DNA of 64,000 bases from Spartobacteria bacterium. GTDB taxonomy: Bacteria > Verrucomicrobiota > Verrucomicrobiia > Chthoniobacterales > UBA10450. Shown piece after piece: positions 35,762 to 45,049 of the stretch (within the stretch, counting starts at the first letter, position 1; every line of letters begins with the position of its first letter). The translations under genes and the position numbers were made by a program. The stretch is from the NCBI GenBank assembly GCA_003169975.1, contig PNAA01000032.1, positions 1-64,000 on the forward strand, written 5' to 3'. Under the pieces are notes generated by a model. The model did not search any database. It was not told the origin of the DNA and saw only the letters and a list, made by a program, of their open reading frames with translations.

Positions 35762-36018
35762 CGCGGGTTGGGCTCGGTCTCTCTTTCGCGTTCCCAACCC
35801 CGTAACTTCCCGGCGCGGTAATCGCAGCCGCCATAGCAGCGTTTCGCAGATCGATCTCTACCTCGAGAGATCCAGTCTGGCAGTTCGCCACGACTTTGGC
35901 TTCAGAAGTTGCGAAAAACGATAACGGCGCAAGTTTCTTCTGGACTCGAACCTACGCGGCTGCCAGACTCGGATCATTTACCGCAAACGAAGCTCTTACA
36001 ATAGCAAGTAAAACGTTT

Positions 36019-38289
36019 ATGAAAGCATCCTCGCTAATTATCGCTATCGCGCTCCTCGCCGTCTTCTCCCGTTGCGCCTTCGCAAGCCAGGCCGATGACA
36101 CCACAATCACCATCACCGCACAAATTGCGGGGGCCACCCCATTTATCGATCAGCTTACCCTGGACGCTAGCAACACTGACGTCATAAAAAGTGTTCAATT
36201 CACGATCACGCCGAAGTCAGGGTCCGTCACCCGTCCTTTATCCGGCACTTATTCCCATGACTACCTGGTTAACCGCGGCTTCCTCCTGCCAGGAACTGAA
36301 CAAATCTTCCTGCCCATCTATGGGCTCTATGCTGACTTCACGAACCCAGTGACTCTCACGTACCGTTTCCTCGACGGCTCCTCCAAGCAAGATACGGCGA
36401 CGATAACGACGGCGACTTTTGATGAACCATGCGGATATCAAAACCCGACGGTCTTGCAAGCTCGTACCGACGATACGGATCTAAGCTACGATTACATCAT
36501 GATAAGAGGCAGCTGCAGCAGTTTCTCGCCTGCGATCATCGATACCGATGGAGCCCTTCGGTGGGTCGGCCCGGCTGGCATCGCGGAGGCCCAGTCGTTC
36601 TTCTTCGATAATGCCGTTTACATTGCCAAAGGGGCTCAATTGTACCGCATAGATTTGGATGGCACGGTCACCTTCCTTCATGACTACAGCGACATCGGCG
36701 TCGTCTTTCTTCATCACAATATCGATCGCGGCAAATTTGGTCTGATTCTGGAAGCGGACACCACCTCCTTCGTTGAGTCGGTAGACATTGAAGTGGATAG
36801 CGCCGGCAATGTCCTCAAGATGTGGAACCTCGCCGATATCATCAGCGCTGCCATGATAGCCGGCGGAGACGACCCAAGTCAGTTCGTCTTTCCGACACCG
36901 AGTGATTGGTTCCATAACAACTCAGTCGCATACAACCGGGCGGATGACTCGTTGCTCGTTTCGAGCCGGGAAAATTTTGTCATTTGCCTCGATTATGAGA
37001 CGAGCGCGATTAAATGGATTCTAGGAGATACGACGAAAAAGTGGGGCCAATTCCCCTCTTTGCAGCAATTCGCGCTCGCGCTCGCGCCGGGCAGTCTGCC
37101 GCCAATCGGTCAGCATGCTCTTTCGTTCAGCTATGATCAAAACCTGTTACTTTTCGATAATGGCTTAAATAGCTTATTCCAAGATCCACCAGGAGTTCTG
37201 CGTAACTACGCCAGCCCTCGCAAATATCAATTGGACTTGGATGCAAGAGTGGCCACTGAGGTCTGGAACTTCGAGATGGATCAAACTATCCTCAGTCCTG
37301 TCTGCGGAAGTGTTTACGAAGACGGACCGCTTAATTACCTGATTGATTATGCGTTCGTTGGCGGCTTTGCCGCAGAGCATCCGACTGCGCAAATCTTAGG
37401 CTTAAACGCAGCGGGCGGGAAGATATTCTATTATGAGTATCCGACTACATTCTGTGCCGTAGCTTATAATTCCATTCCGCTCCATCTGGAGAATACCTCC
37501 TTCCCGACAGTGGGACCCCAGGCGCTTAACCTATCCACCCGCGGGATGGTTGGAACGGGGGATAACTCACTCATCGGCGGCTTCATTGTCACGGGCACCG
37601 ACTCGAAGACGCTGGTACTGCGAGCGCTCGGTCCGTCGCTGAGCAGCACTGGGCTTTCCGAAACGGTCGCCGACCCGGTGCTCACGCTCTATGATTCTTC
37701 AGGTGTGGTGATCGCGACAAACGACGATTGGCAATCCGACCCAGGCGCGTCTCAGATCATGGCCGATGGACTTGCCCCGACCGATTCGCTCGAAGCTGCC
37801 ACTGTCCAGACTCTGGCGCCCGGCGCCTATACCTTTGTCGTTACCGGGAAAGACACGACGCCCGGAATCGGCCTGGTGGAAGCCTATGATCTCTCGCCAC
37901 TGTCCGTTTCCAAGCTGGCGAACATCAGCACTCGCGGCTCGGTCGGCGCGGGCGATGATGTGCTCATCAGCGGATTCATCGTGGGCGACGTCGCCAGCAA
38001 CACCGTGGTGGTTCGAGCCCTGGGGCCGTCGCTCGCGTCAGCCGGAATCACCGACCCGCTCGGTGATCCGATGCTGACGGTCTACGACAGCAACGGCACC
38101 GCCATCGCCAACAATGATAACTGGCAAGACGACATCAGCGAGTTGGACATCGAGAAAAACGGCCTCGCGCCGACCGATAGCGCCGAATCCGCCACGATTC
38201 TTCAATTGCCGGCCGGTTCCTATACGGCGATCGTCACCGGGGTGAACGATACCACGGGGGTGGGCCTGCTCGAAGTATTCGACCTCTAA
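36019..38289 (+). CDS. Secreted arylsulfotransferase-like propeller protein with two C-terminal repeat domains
   Basis: A 756-residue protein from the ATG at 36019, which begins a clear signal peptide (SSLIIAIALLAVFSRCAFAS); the frame open from 35896 would bury it. Residues about 30-490 resemble bacterial arylsulfate sulfotransferase: DWFHNNSVAYNRADDSLLVS and SRENFVICLDYETSAIKWIL are the characteristic central strands, and SFSPAIIDTDGALRWVGPAG an earlier blade. Catalytic histidines of the family would be around HHNID, FHNNS and GQHALSFS. Residues about 500-756 are two copies of the VGTGDNSLIGGFIVTG domain shared with the protein at 11286. A surface or extracellular enzyme is likely. A sulfate-ester substrate is inference. 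Confidence 0.75.
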   Translation: MKASSLIIAIALLAVFSRCAFASQADDTTITITAQIAGATPFIDQLTLDASNTDVIKSVQFTITPKSGSVTRPLSGTYSHDYLVNRGFLLPGTEQIFLPIYGLYADFTNPVTLTYRFLDGSSKQDTATITTATFDEPCGYQNPTVLQARTDDTDLSYDYIMIRGSCSSFSPAIIDTDGALRWVGPAGIAEAQSFFFDNAVYIAKGAQLYRIDLDGTVTFLHDYSDIGVVFLHHNIDRGKFGLILEADTTSFVESVDIEVDSAGNVLKMWNLADIISAAMIAGGDDPSQFVFPTPSDWFHNNSVAYNRADDSLLVSSRENFVICLDYETSAIKWILGDTTKKWGQFPSLQQFALALAPGSLPPIGQHALSFSYDQNLLLFDNGLNSLFQDPPGVLRNYASPRKYQLDLDARVATEVWNFEMDQTILSPVCGSVYEDGPLNYLIDYAFVGGFAAEHPTAQILGLNAAGGKIFYYEYPTTFCAVAYNSIPLHLENTSFPTVGPQALNLSTRGMVGTGDNSLIGGFIVTGTDSKTLVLRALGPSLSSTGLSETVADPVLTLYDSSGVVIATNDDWQSDPGASQIMADGLAPTDSLEAATVQTLAPGAYTFVVTGKDTTPGIGLVEAYDLSPLSVSKLANISTRGSVGAGDDVLISGFIVGDVASNTVVVRALGPSLASAGITDPLGDPMLTVYDSNGTAIANNDNWQDDISELDIEKNGLAPTDSAESATILQLPAGSYTAIVTGVNDTTGVGLLEVFDL

Positions 38290-38441
38290 AAGCCGCAACC
38301 TCACGCTCGCGGAGTGCTTGGTCTCGTGTCGCCATTCATGAATGTTCCAACGTTGACATGAATTCGTCGCGTCTTATAATCCTTTCCCCCGCGCCTTCCA
38401 CCATCCGGGCGGTGCGCGTCGCAATGCAGCTGTAAAATCTC

Positions 38442-38969
38442 ATGCCTTCCACTCAAATCATCTTGACCGAAAACGTGCCCGGCCTTGGCGCTGAGGCCGA
38501 CGTCGTGAAAGTGCGCCGCGGTTACGCGCGCAACTTCCTCCTGCCGACCGGCAAGGCGCACGAAGTCACGCCGCGCGCCATGCGCCAGATTGACATGTTG
38601 AAAGCCAAGCGCGCCGAGCGCGAAGCGCGCGAATTGAACGAGGCCGAGGATCTGGCCCGCCGGATTGGCAAACTCAAGGTCACCTTCCTTCTCCACACCG
38701 GCGAAACCGGGAAGGCTTTCGGCTCCATCACCGCGCACGATCTGGCCGAGCGCCTGAAAAACGAAATCGGCCGCGACATCGACCGGCACCTCCTCGTACT
38801 CGAGCATCCGATCAAGACGACGGGCGAACACGAAGTGGGCATCAAGTTGCACCACGACGTGACGGCGAAATTTAAGTTCAACGTCAAATCTTCCGAGGAG
38901 CCAAAACCGGAAACGCCGGTCGAAGAAGTCACGGAAAAATCCCGCGGTCCCCACAAACGAGCCAAATAA
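38442..38969 (+). CDS. rplI: 50S ribosomal protein L9
   Basis: A 175-residue protein. The first 50 residues show the L9 signature (VPGLGAEADVVKVRRGYARN followed by FLLPTGKAHEVT), then the long helix and a C-terminal domain with TGKAFGSITAHDLAERLK. The protein carries a tail of about 25 residues rich in Glu/Pro/Lys not found in short L9 forms. It lies five bases before dnaB, the conserved bacterial order, but rpsF, ssb and rpsR, which usually precede rplI, are absent and replaced by the arylsulfotransferase-like gene. Confidence 0.97.
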   Translation: MPSTQIILTENVPGLGAEADVVKVRRGYARNFLLPTGKAHEVTPRAMRQIDMLKAKRAEREARELNEAEDLARRIGKLKVTFLLHTGETGKAFGSITAHDLAERLKNEIGRDIDRHLLVLEHPIKTTGEHEVGIKLHHDVTAKFKFNVKSSEEPKPETPVEEVTEKSRGPHKRAK

Positions 38970-38974
38970 ATTAA

Positions 38975-41956
38975 ATGCCGGGAGATTCTCGAGGCTCGAG
39001 CAGAGCCGCAGAGAAAACTCGGAAAGAACCCGGAAACGGGTCCGGCCGAGGCTGGCCGGAGCGAGCGGGCGACGCGGAACGCCAGAAGCTCACAGCTTCT
39101 TCACCGGATATTCACCGCGCCCTTCCCCACAGCGTCGAAGCGGAGCAGGGTGTGCTCGGCTCAATGCTCATCTCGCCGCGCGACGTTATCGCCGAAGCGG
39201 TCGAGAAAATTAACGAAAACTATTTTTACATCCCGGCGCATCAGACGATCTACACCGTCCTGGTCGATCTCTGGAACTCGAGCCAAGGCATCGACCTGAT
39301 CACCTTCACCCAGGTCTTGCGCGACCGGAACCTGCTCGATACCGTCGGCGGAGCATCGTTCGTCACCAGCCTGTTTACCTTCGTCCCGACCGCAGCCAAC
39401 GTCGGTTACTACCTCGAGATCGTTCGCGACAAATACATCCTGCGCGAGATCATCAGCGCCTGCACCGAGGGCGCGCGGCGCTCCTACGAAGAGCAGGACG
39501 AAGTCGAAAACCTGCTCGACGAGGTGGAACAAAGAATCTACGCGGTCGGGGAAGATCGTTTCAAAGACCAAAGCCTGACCATGAAGGACCAGGTCATGGA
39601 CGCGATCGAGGCGATCGAAAAACTCTGGGAACAGAAGGGCAGTCTCACCGGCATGGCGACCGGCTTTATCGAGTTCGATCGCATGACGAGCGGCCTGCAT
39701 CCCTCCGAGATGATCGTCATCGCCGCGCGGCCAAGCATGGGGAAATGTCTCGCTTTCGACTCTAGGATTTTGCTGTCCGACGGCCGCGTTGCCACAATTG
39801 AAGAGATTTATCGGAAGCAACAAGCCAGGCTTCTCACATTGCAAGAGAATTGGAAACTCGATCTGGCGAGCCCGAGCCATTTTATTGATGACGGTTTGAA
39901 ACCCGTTTTCCGGGTCACGACGCGGCTGGGAAAGACCGTTGAAGCGACGTTGCCGCACCCTTTTCTGACGATCAACGGCTGGACGCAACTGGCCCGGCTA
40001 AGAGCTGGAGATCGAATCGCGGTGCCGCGAAAACTAAACGTTTTTGGCCGGCTCAAATGGCGGGAATGCGAAGTAAAACTTTTGGCGTATTTGATTGGCG
40101 ATGGCTGTCTAACAGGAAGTAACCCGCGATTCACCAGCGGAAATCCAATCCTGCAAGAGGAATTCGCGACGGCGGTCGTCGAATTTGGGGGATTGAAAAC
40201 TCAGCTATTCGATTCCAATGGGAGTCGGACGCCGTCTTTTCGCGTAGCGAGCAATCGGGAGCTGATTCGAAAAGGGCGCCTGGATTTTGGCGCAACCCTG
40301 AGCAAAGCAATTGTGGCCAGTGGACAGTCATCGCGCCAGGTCGCGTTGGCTGCGGGGGTGAGTCCGGTTTCAATTCACGAATGGAAAAGAGGGAACTGCG
40401 TTCCGACGAAACAAGCGTTTTTGAGTTTGTGCGGGGTCTTGGAATCGTCTCCCGCGATTTTGGCGCCGGCCGGACTTGAGGCAATTAGCAAGAACAGCAG
40501 GAACTCGCTCACGGTGTGGCTCGATCAATTAGAAATTTGGGGGAAGGACGCGCATACCAAGCAAATTCCGGCGCCCATCTTTACTCTGGTTCGGCCGCAA
40601 CTGGCGCTTTTCCTGAATCGTCTGTTTGCGACCGACGGCTGGGCAACGGTCTTACGCAGCGGCCAGGCTCAACTGGGATACGCGACCGTCAGCGAAGAAC
40701 TTGCCCGGCAGGTGCAGCATCTTCTTTTGAGATTTGGCGTCATTGCTTCGCTGCGCACGCGATCCGTCAAATACAATTCCACCCGCCGGACCGCGTGGCA
40801 ACTCGACGTCACGGACAAACTCTCAATTCAAACCTTTATTTCTGAAATCGGAATATTCGGAAAAGAAAAGGCGACAGAAGCAGTGCTGCGCGTTCTGGAA
40901 AACCGAAAATATCAGACCAACCGTGATTTGATTCCGCGCGATATCTGGGCGTCGATCGCAAAAAACAAAGGCCGTGAATCCTGGGCGGCGCTGGCTAGAC
41001 GCGCAGGAATAAGGGGACATACGAACATTCATGTCGGCCGGCGTTCTCCAACTCGTCAACGTCTCGCAACCTTGGCTGCCGTATTGAAGAATGAGTCGCT
41101 TCGGAGCATTGGCGAAAGCGACGTCTATTGGGATGAGATTGTTTCCATTGAACCCGTCGGACTAAAGCACGTCTACGATTTGACCATTCCTGAAACACAC
41201 AACTTTATCGCCAACGACATTTGCGTGCACAACACCGCATTGGCTATGAACATCGTCGAGCACGTCGCAGTGCACGAGAAAAAGCCGGTGGCGGTGTTCA
41301 GCCTGGAAATGAGCAGCCAGCAACTGGTGCAGCGGATGCTTTGTTCCCGCGCGCGGGTGAACCTCCGGAAAGCGCGCGACGGCTTTCTCGCCGATAGCGA
41401 TTTCGACAAACTCACGACCGCGGCGGCCAAGCTGGCCGAAGCCGAGATTTACATCGATGACACCGCCGGCCTGAACATTCTGGAACTGCGCGCCAAGGCC
41501 CGCCGTCTCAAATCGAAGCACAACATAGAGCTGATCGTGATCGATTACTTGCAGCTGCTCCGCTCGACCTCACGGCGCGGCCAGGATAATCGACAGATCG
41601 AAATCTCGGAAATTTCCGCCGGGATCAAGGGCCTCGCCAAGGAGCTGAACATCCCGATCATCGTCGCGGCGCAGCTCAATCGAAATCCGGAAAACCGCAC
41701 CGGCGACAGCAAAGGCCGGCCGCGGCTGAGCGATCTCCGCGAATCGGGCAGCATCGAACAGGACGCGGACCTCGTCGGACTGCTCGTTAGGCAGGAATAC
41801 TATGCCGATACCGAGGAGGAAAAAGACGAGACCGAAGGGAAGGCGGAGCTGATCATTGCCAAGCAACGCAACGGCCCGACGGGCGACGTCCCTCTCACTT
41901 TCCGGAAAGAATTCACCCGCTTCGAAGACCGCGCGCGCGAAGAGCGCGAGCCTTAA
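38975..41956 (+). CDS. dnaB: Replicative DNA helicase DnaB containing an intein
   Basis: A 993-residue precursor. After a charged N-terminal extension of about 50 residues, the DnaB N-domain starts at LPHSVEAEQGVLGSMLISP. The RecA-like helicase domain is split by an intein exactly inside Walker A: RPSMGK is followed by the intein cysteine, and the host sequence resumes with TALAMNIVEH. Removing the 496 intein residues gives a normal helicase of 497 residues with VFSLEMSSQQLVQRML, VIDYLQLLR (Walker B), QLNRNPENR and DLRESGSIEQDADLV. It unwinds DNA at the fork. Function depends on splicing, because the uninterrupted P-loop exists only after excision. A degenerate copy of the last 33 codons occurs at 44130. 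Confidence 0.96.
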   Translation: MPGDSRGSSRAAEKTRKEPGNGSGRGWPERAGDAERQKLTASSPDIHRALPHSVEAEQGVLGSMLISPRDVIAEAVEKINENYFYIPAHQTIYTVLVDLWNSSQGIDLITFTQVLRDRNLLDTVGGASFVTSLFTFVPTAANVGYYLEIVRDKYILREIISACTEGARRSYEEQDEVENLLDEVEQRIYAVGEDRFKDQSLTMKDQVMDAIEAIEKLWEQKGSLTGMATGFIEFDRMTSGLHPSEMIVIAARPSMGKCLAFDSRILLSDGRVATIEEIYRKQQARLLTLQENWKLDLASPSHFIDDGLKPVFRVTTRLGKTVEATLPHPFLTINGWTQLARLRAGDRIAVPRKLNVFGRLKWRECEVKLLAYLIGDGCLTGSNPRFTSGNPILQEEFATAVVEFGGLKTQLFDSNGSRTPSFRVASNRELIRKGRLDFGATLSKAIVASGQSSRQVALAAGVSPVSIHEWKRGNCVPTKQAFLSLCGVLESSPAILAPAGLEAISKNSRNSLTVWLDQLEIWGKDAHTKQIPAPIFTLVRPQLALFLNRLFATDGWATVLRSGQAQLGYATVSEELARQVQHLLLRFGVIASLRTRSVKYNSTRRTAWQLDVTDKLSIQTFISEIGIFGKEKATEAVLRVLENRKYQTNRDLIPRDIWASIAKNKGRESWAALARRAGIRGHTNIHVGRRSPTRQRLATLAAVLKNESLRSIGESDVYWDEIVSIEPVGLKHVYDLTIPETHNFIANDICVHNTALAMNIVEHVAVHEKKPVAVFSLEMSSQQLVQRMLCSRARVNLRKARDGFLADSDFDKLTTAAAKLAEAEIYIDDTAGLNILELRAKARRLKSKHNIELIVIDYLQLLRSTSRRGQDNRQIEISEISAGIKGLAKELNIPIIVAAQLNRNPENRTGDSKGRPRLSDLRESGSIEQDADLVGLLVRQEYYADTEEEKDETEGKAELIIAKQRNGPTGDVPLTFRKEFTRFEDRAREEREP
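39746..41233 (+). mobile_element. Intein with LAGLIDADG homing endonuclease in the DnaB P-loop
   Basis: The 496 residues begin with Cys (CLAFDSRILLSDG, block A). Block B is ATLPHPFLTING with the Thr-x-x-His, block F is VYDLTIPETHNFIAND and the end is ICVHN with the penultimate His and terminal Asn; the first downstream residue is Thr. All residues needed for splicing are present. The endonuclease has two DOD motifs, LLAYLIGDGCL and LFLNRLFATDGW. Between them lies an Xre-like helix-turn-helix (SRQVALAAGVSPVSIHEWKR), and a second similar segment (SWAALARRAGIRGHTN) lies after them. Base composition is more A/T-rich than the flanking dnaB, which suggests horizontal arrival. The insertion point is the known Walker-A position of DnaB inteins. 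Confidence 0.93.
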
Positions 41957-42002
41957 GGGACTCCCAGTCCGCCGCAGACCAATGCGGCCGGCTCGAAAGT
42001 TG

Positions 42003-42080
42003 GACAGGATTAACGCGATTTAACAGGATGACTTCGGAATCTGTTCCTCTCCAAATCCTGTAAATCTTGTAAATCCTGTC
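42003..42080. repeat. GACAGGATT/AATCCTGTC palindromic repeat
   Basis: GACAGGATTAACGCGATTTAACAGGAT on one arm pairs imperfectly with an arm ending AATCTTGTAAATCCTGTC. It lies 45 bases after the dnaB stop. This type of sequence is widely dispersed in bacterial genomes and could also stop dnaB transcription. Confidence 0.7.
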
Positions 42081-42154
42081 TACTCCTCAGACTCTTCGTG
42101 TCCTTGGAAAGCCCGGCCTCGCCCCGCCACTGCGGGCTGCGTTACGGGTGGTAA

Positions 42155-42208
42155 TTATCGCACCGCCGTGAGCGTGAGATCATTCCCGTCGCCGCCTTCG
42201 TCGCCGGC
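42155..42208 (-). pseudogene. C-terminal remnant of a second beta-strand-repeat autotransporter gene
   Basis: Read on the minus strand, the stretch codes for GDEGGDGNDLTLTAVR and a stop. This nearly repeats the end of the larger pseudogene beside it (EGGDGNNLTLTVVP and stop). Only the final 18 codons are recognisable. Confidence 0.65.
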
Positions 42209-42210
42209 CC

Positions 42211-42304
42211 TGTAGCCGCCGCCCTGTGGGCGGCGCGGACATCGGCGGGGTGGCAAGCTGCGCTCAGGCCCCTCTCCCGCGCTTCGCACAGCGAAGCGGC
42301 TACA
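42211..42304. repeat. TGTAGCCGC/GCGGCTACA palindromic repeat
   Basis: TGTAGCCGCCGCCCTGTGGG at the left and GCACAGCGAAGCGGCTACA at the right form the outer arms; further GC-rich pairs lie inside. It separates the two autotransporter remnants. Confidence 0.65.
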
Positions 42305-42305
42305 A

Positions 42306-43962
42306 CTATGGCACAACCGTTAGGGTAAGATTATTGCCATCGCCGCCTTCGTAGTTCGCTTGGAAATTATTCCCATTTACGCTGATTATCGCGCCATCGG
42401 CCAGGTTGCTGAAGGTGCCGCTGATCGGCGTGGAGGCGGTGTTGCTGATGACGGTGAAGGTGAGGCCTTGCTTTAAGGTTCCCTGCGCGGTGCCGCTCAG
42501 GTTAAAGCTCGCTCCGCTGTTCATCGTCACTCCATTGGCAATCACTTTGTCGGTCCTGGCCTTGTTCTTCTTGGCTTTGAACGTGTAGGTGTAGGTCGAA
42601 TCGGAGTTAAAGGTAAGGCCGCTTTGAATGGTGAGGATAGCTTGCTTATTGCTTCCAACCGCTGGAGCCAGGAAGGCTCCCGTGCCGCCGCCAGTTCCGA
42701 TCGTTACCGCACCGGAGACAGTGCCACTGCCGCCTAGCGTGCCCGCAGTGACACTGACTGCGCCGGTGCCTGTGCCTGAACCGGTCGTGTAGTGAGGACT
42801 AAAGTGCCGGCGCTGACTGTTGTCCCGGCCGTGTAGACGTTGGCTCCGCTCAGCGTGAGCGTGCCGTTGCCGGTTTTCGTGAGCGATCCACTCTCCTGAA
42901 TGATGCCGCTAAAGGTCGTGCTAAGGCCGCTAGCGCCAATCGTGAGGTCATTACTCCCGAGAAAGACCTGGCCGTCGCCCTCCAAGGAGCCGATCGTGAC
43001 CAGACCACTATGCTGGCTGATGTCCAGACTCCCGTTACCGAAGACCTCGACCCGCGCCATGCCGCCATTGGCTTCACCGAGAAACTGAATCAACCCGCCA
43101 CCACCGCCATTAGTTCCGCCGTTGGCAATCAAAGTCGCGCTCGCTGCCATGGCTCTGTCCTGGAAAAGCGTCATCCCCCCGCCGGCTCCGGTCACGCTCG
43201 CCCCTTCGGAGGTAATGACTGCGGCTCCGGCCGTCGGTGGTTGAAACAAGAACCAGGTAAGACCGCCGGTCGCTCCGCTAACCAACCCAGCCTGATTCGT
43301 AATCGTCGCCGTGGCGGCCGTGGCCGAGTCTTCAAATTGAAGCTCGCCACCGACCGCACCACTCGCGAGTCCGCCTTGGTTAACAAACGTCGCCCCGCCG
43401 GCGTTCGCGCTGATGTCCAGGAGAACACATACCGCTCTCCCCGCCAGCCACTGCGCCGCCTTCAGTCGTGAATACGGTGGAGTCGCCCGCGCTTCCCCCG
43501 GTAAGATGAAACCCAGAGTTACCAACTTCGTCCATCGCTGCGACGAAATTTTGTGTGACATTCGAGCCTTGGAGAATACCGCCGTTCCCGATCGTGAAAA
43601 GGGTCCCTGGAGGACCTAATCGTGTAAGCGCTCGTGTTTGACATGAACTCAAGAGAAAACACGATTGTCGACGCTGATATAGAAATATCAGTTACATTCG
43701 ACAGCTCGAAAAAAGCAGTATCGAAACCTGAGTTGGGCACCGTATCGGAAGACCAGTTAGCGGCAGTGTTCCAGTCGCCGCTGCTGCGATTAGAAAGCCA
43801 TGTTCCGTCGGCGGCCGTAGCTCCTGACAGGCTCAGCCCGAGGAATAGCCCTAAACAAGATATCTCTAAGAGCCGATAACTAAGAGGTTGAGAGATGGGT
43901 CTTCGGTGGATTTCATTATGGTGGACGGTTTGGGATGGTTCTGCGGCGGAGAAAAGCGTCAA
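42306..43962 (-). pseudogene. Frameshifted secreted protein with autotransporter-associated beta-strand repeats
   Basis: Four overlapping minus-strand frames together read as one gene. The 5' part (43962 down) has a signal segment and GTWLSNRSSGDWNTAANWSS, the usual start of these proteins. The frame then shifts near 43620, again near 43430 and again near 42790. The middle carries repeats such as LTKTGNGTLTLSGANVYTAG and TTVSAGTLVL, the hallmark of autotransporter-associated repeats in Verrucomicrobia. The 3' end is EGGDGNNLTLTVVP. Three shifts in about 1.65 kb make a functional product very unlikely unless they are sequencing errors. A long repeat-rich passenger with no visible beta-barrel suggests export by another route in the intact ancestor. 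Confidence 0.8.
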
Positions 43963-44129
43963 GGCCGCTGGGCGGAGAAAAGGATGCGCGCTTCATAGGG
44001 CGATCGAATCGCGAACCCGAGGAGAACATAAGCGGCGGACAACAGTCAAGCTTGTTTTTCTAATGTTTTCGTAATTGCGTTTGAATCTCTGTGGCCACCG
44101 GTTCTTCAGTCTCTCGAGATTGTTCGACG

Positions 44130-44228
44130 GAGCTGATCATCGCCAAGCAGCGCAACGGCCCAACGGGCGACGTGCCGCTCACTTTCCGCAAGGAATTCAC
44201 CCGCTGCGAAGAGCGCGAGCCGCTCTAG
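44130..44228 (+). pseudogene. Second, diverged 3' end of dnaB
   Basis: Codes in frame for [20 protein letters not shown], then KEFTR, and ends EEREPL plus stop, matching the last 33 codons of dnaB (from 41848). Differences are mostly at third codon positions (ATT/ATC, CAA/CAG, CCG/CCA, GTC/GTG, CCT/CCG, CGG/CGC, AAA/AAG), with one replacement (F to C) and a 12-base gap. No start or other dnaB sequence lies upstream. The silent pattern shows it diverged while it was still under selection as part of a working dnaB. Confidence 0.85.
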
Positions 44229-44292
44229 CGATTCGCCCGGCGCGGGAATTGCCTTGCCCCCTGAGGGCATCCATCGTTAGACTCGAAGAATC

Positions 44293-45033
44293 GTGAACTC
44301 CTCCACGGGTTCGTTAGGGCAGGGCGGCGCCACTTTTCTCACGACGCATTGGAGCGTGGTGCTGACAGCGCAAGGCCGAACGCCTGCCGCCGAGGAAGCG
44401 CTCGACCAGCTCTGCCGCAGTTACTGGCTGCCTTTGTATGCGTTCGTTAGGCGAGAAGGTCATTCACCGGAGGAGGCCAAGGACCTGACCCAGGACTTTT
44501 TCGCTCGTCTTCTGCAACGCGGGGACTTCGACGCCGTCCGCCGCGAGAAAGGCCGTCTCCGATCCTATCTTTTGGTCGCGCTCAAGCACTTTCTCAGCAA
44601 CGAGCGTCAACGCGCCGGTGCGATCAAGCGGGGCCACGGTAAACAACCCATTTCCCTCGACGAAATCCTCGCGCACCAGCGGAGCGAACCGGAACCGGCT
44701 GTGACCATGACGGCGGAGCAGATCTACGAGCGACGCTGGGCGTTGCGTGTCCTCGAGCAGGTGCTCGCGCATCTGGGCGATGAATTTCGCGCGAGCGGGA
44801 AAACCGTTCTCTTCGAGCGTCTCAAGGACCAGCTGGTCGACGAGCCGGGCCGCTCTTCGCAAGCTGAAATCGGCCGGGAATTGGGGATGAGCGAAAACGC
44901 GGTCAAGCAGGCGTTTCATCGCCTGCGCGAACGCTACCGCCAGCTTTTGCGCGAGCAGATCGCCCACACGGTTGCCACGCCGGGAGAAATCGAAGATGAG
45001 CTGCGGCATTTAATCGCCGTTCTGCGCACGTAA
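44293..45033 (+). CDS. ECF-type RNA polymerase sigma factor
   Basis: A 246-residue sigma factor with a GTG start at 44293. Region 2 covers LCRSYWLPLYAFVRREG and EEAKDLTQDFFARLL, followed by RREKGRLRSYLLVALKHFLS. Region 4 is SQAEIGRELGMSENAVKQAF followed by HRLRERYRQLLR, the DNA-binding helix-turn-helix. The insertion of about 50 residues between the regions and the length above 200 fit the large ECF-like class common in Planctomycetes and Verrucomicrobia. The kinase gene starts 16 bases after its stop, and no anti-sigma gene is visible. The activity is therefore probably controlled through the kinase, which is inference from known sigma/kinase gene pairs. Confidence 0.9.
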   Translation: MNSSTGSLGQGGATFLTTHWSVVLTAQGRTPAAEEALDQLCRSYWLPLYAFVRREGHSPEEAKDLTQDFFARLLQRGDFDAVRREKGRLRSYLLVALKHFLSNERQRAGAIKRGHGKQPISLDEILAHQRSEPEPAVTMTAEQIYERRWALRVLEQVLAHLGDEFRASGKTVLFERLKDQLVDEPGRSSQAEIGRELGMSENAVKQAFHRLRERYRQLLREQIAHTVATPGEIEDELRHLIAVLRT

Positions 45034-45049
45034 CCCGGGAAGAAATCTC

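Noticed and set aside
42306-43962. Separate small genes in the frames at 42306-42545, 42734-43561, 43380-43652 and 43519-43962
   Set aside because: Together they read as one gene with continuous repeat character; separate genes would have unlikely overlapping starts.
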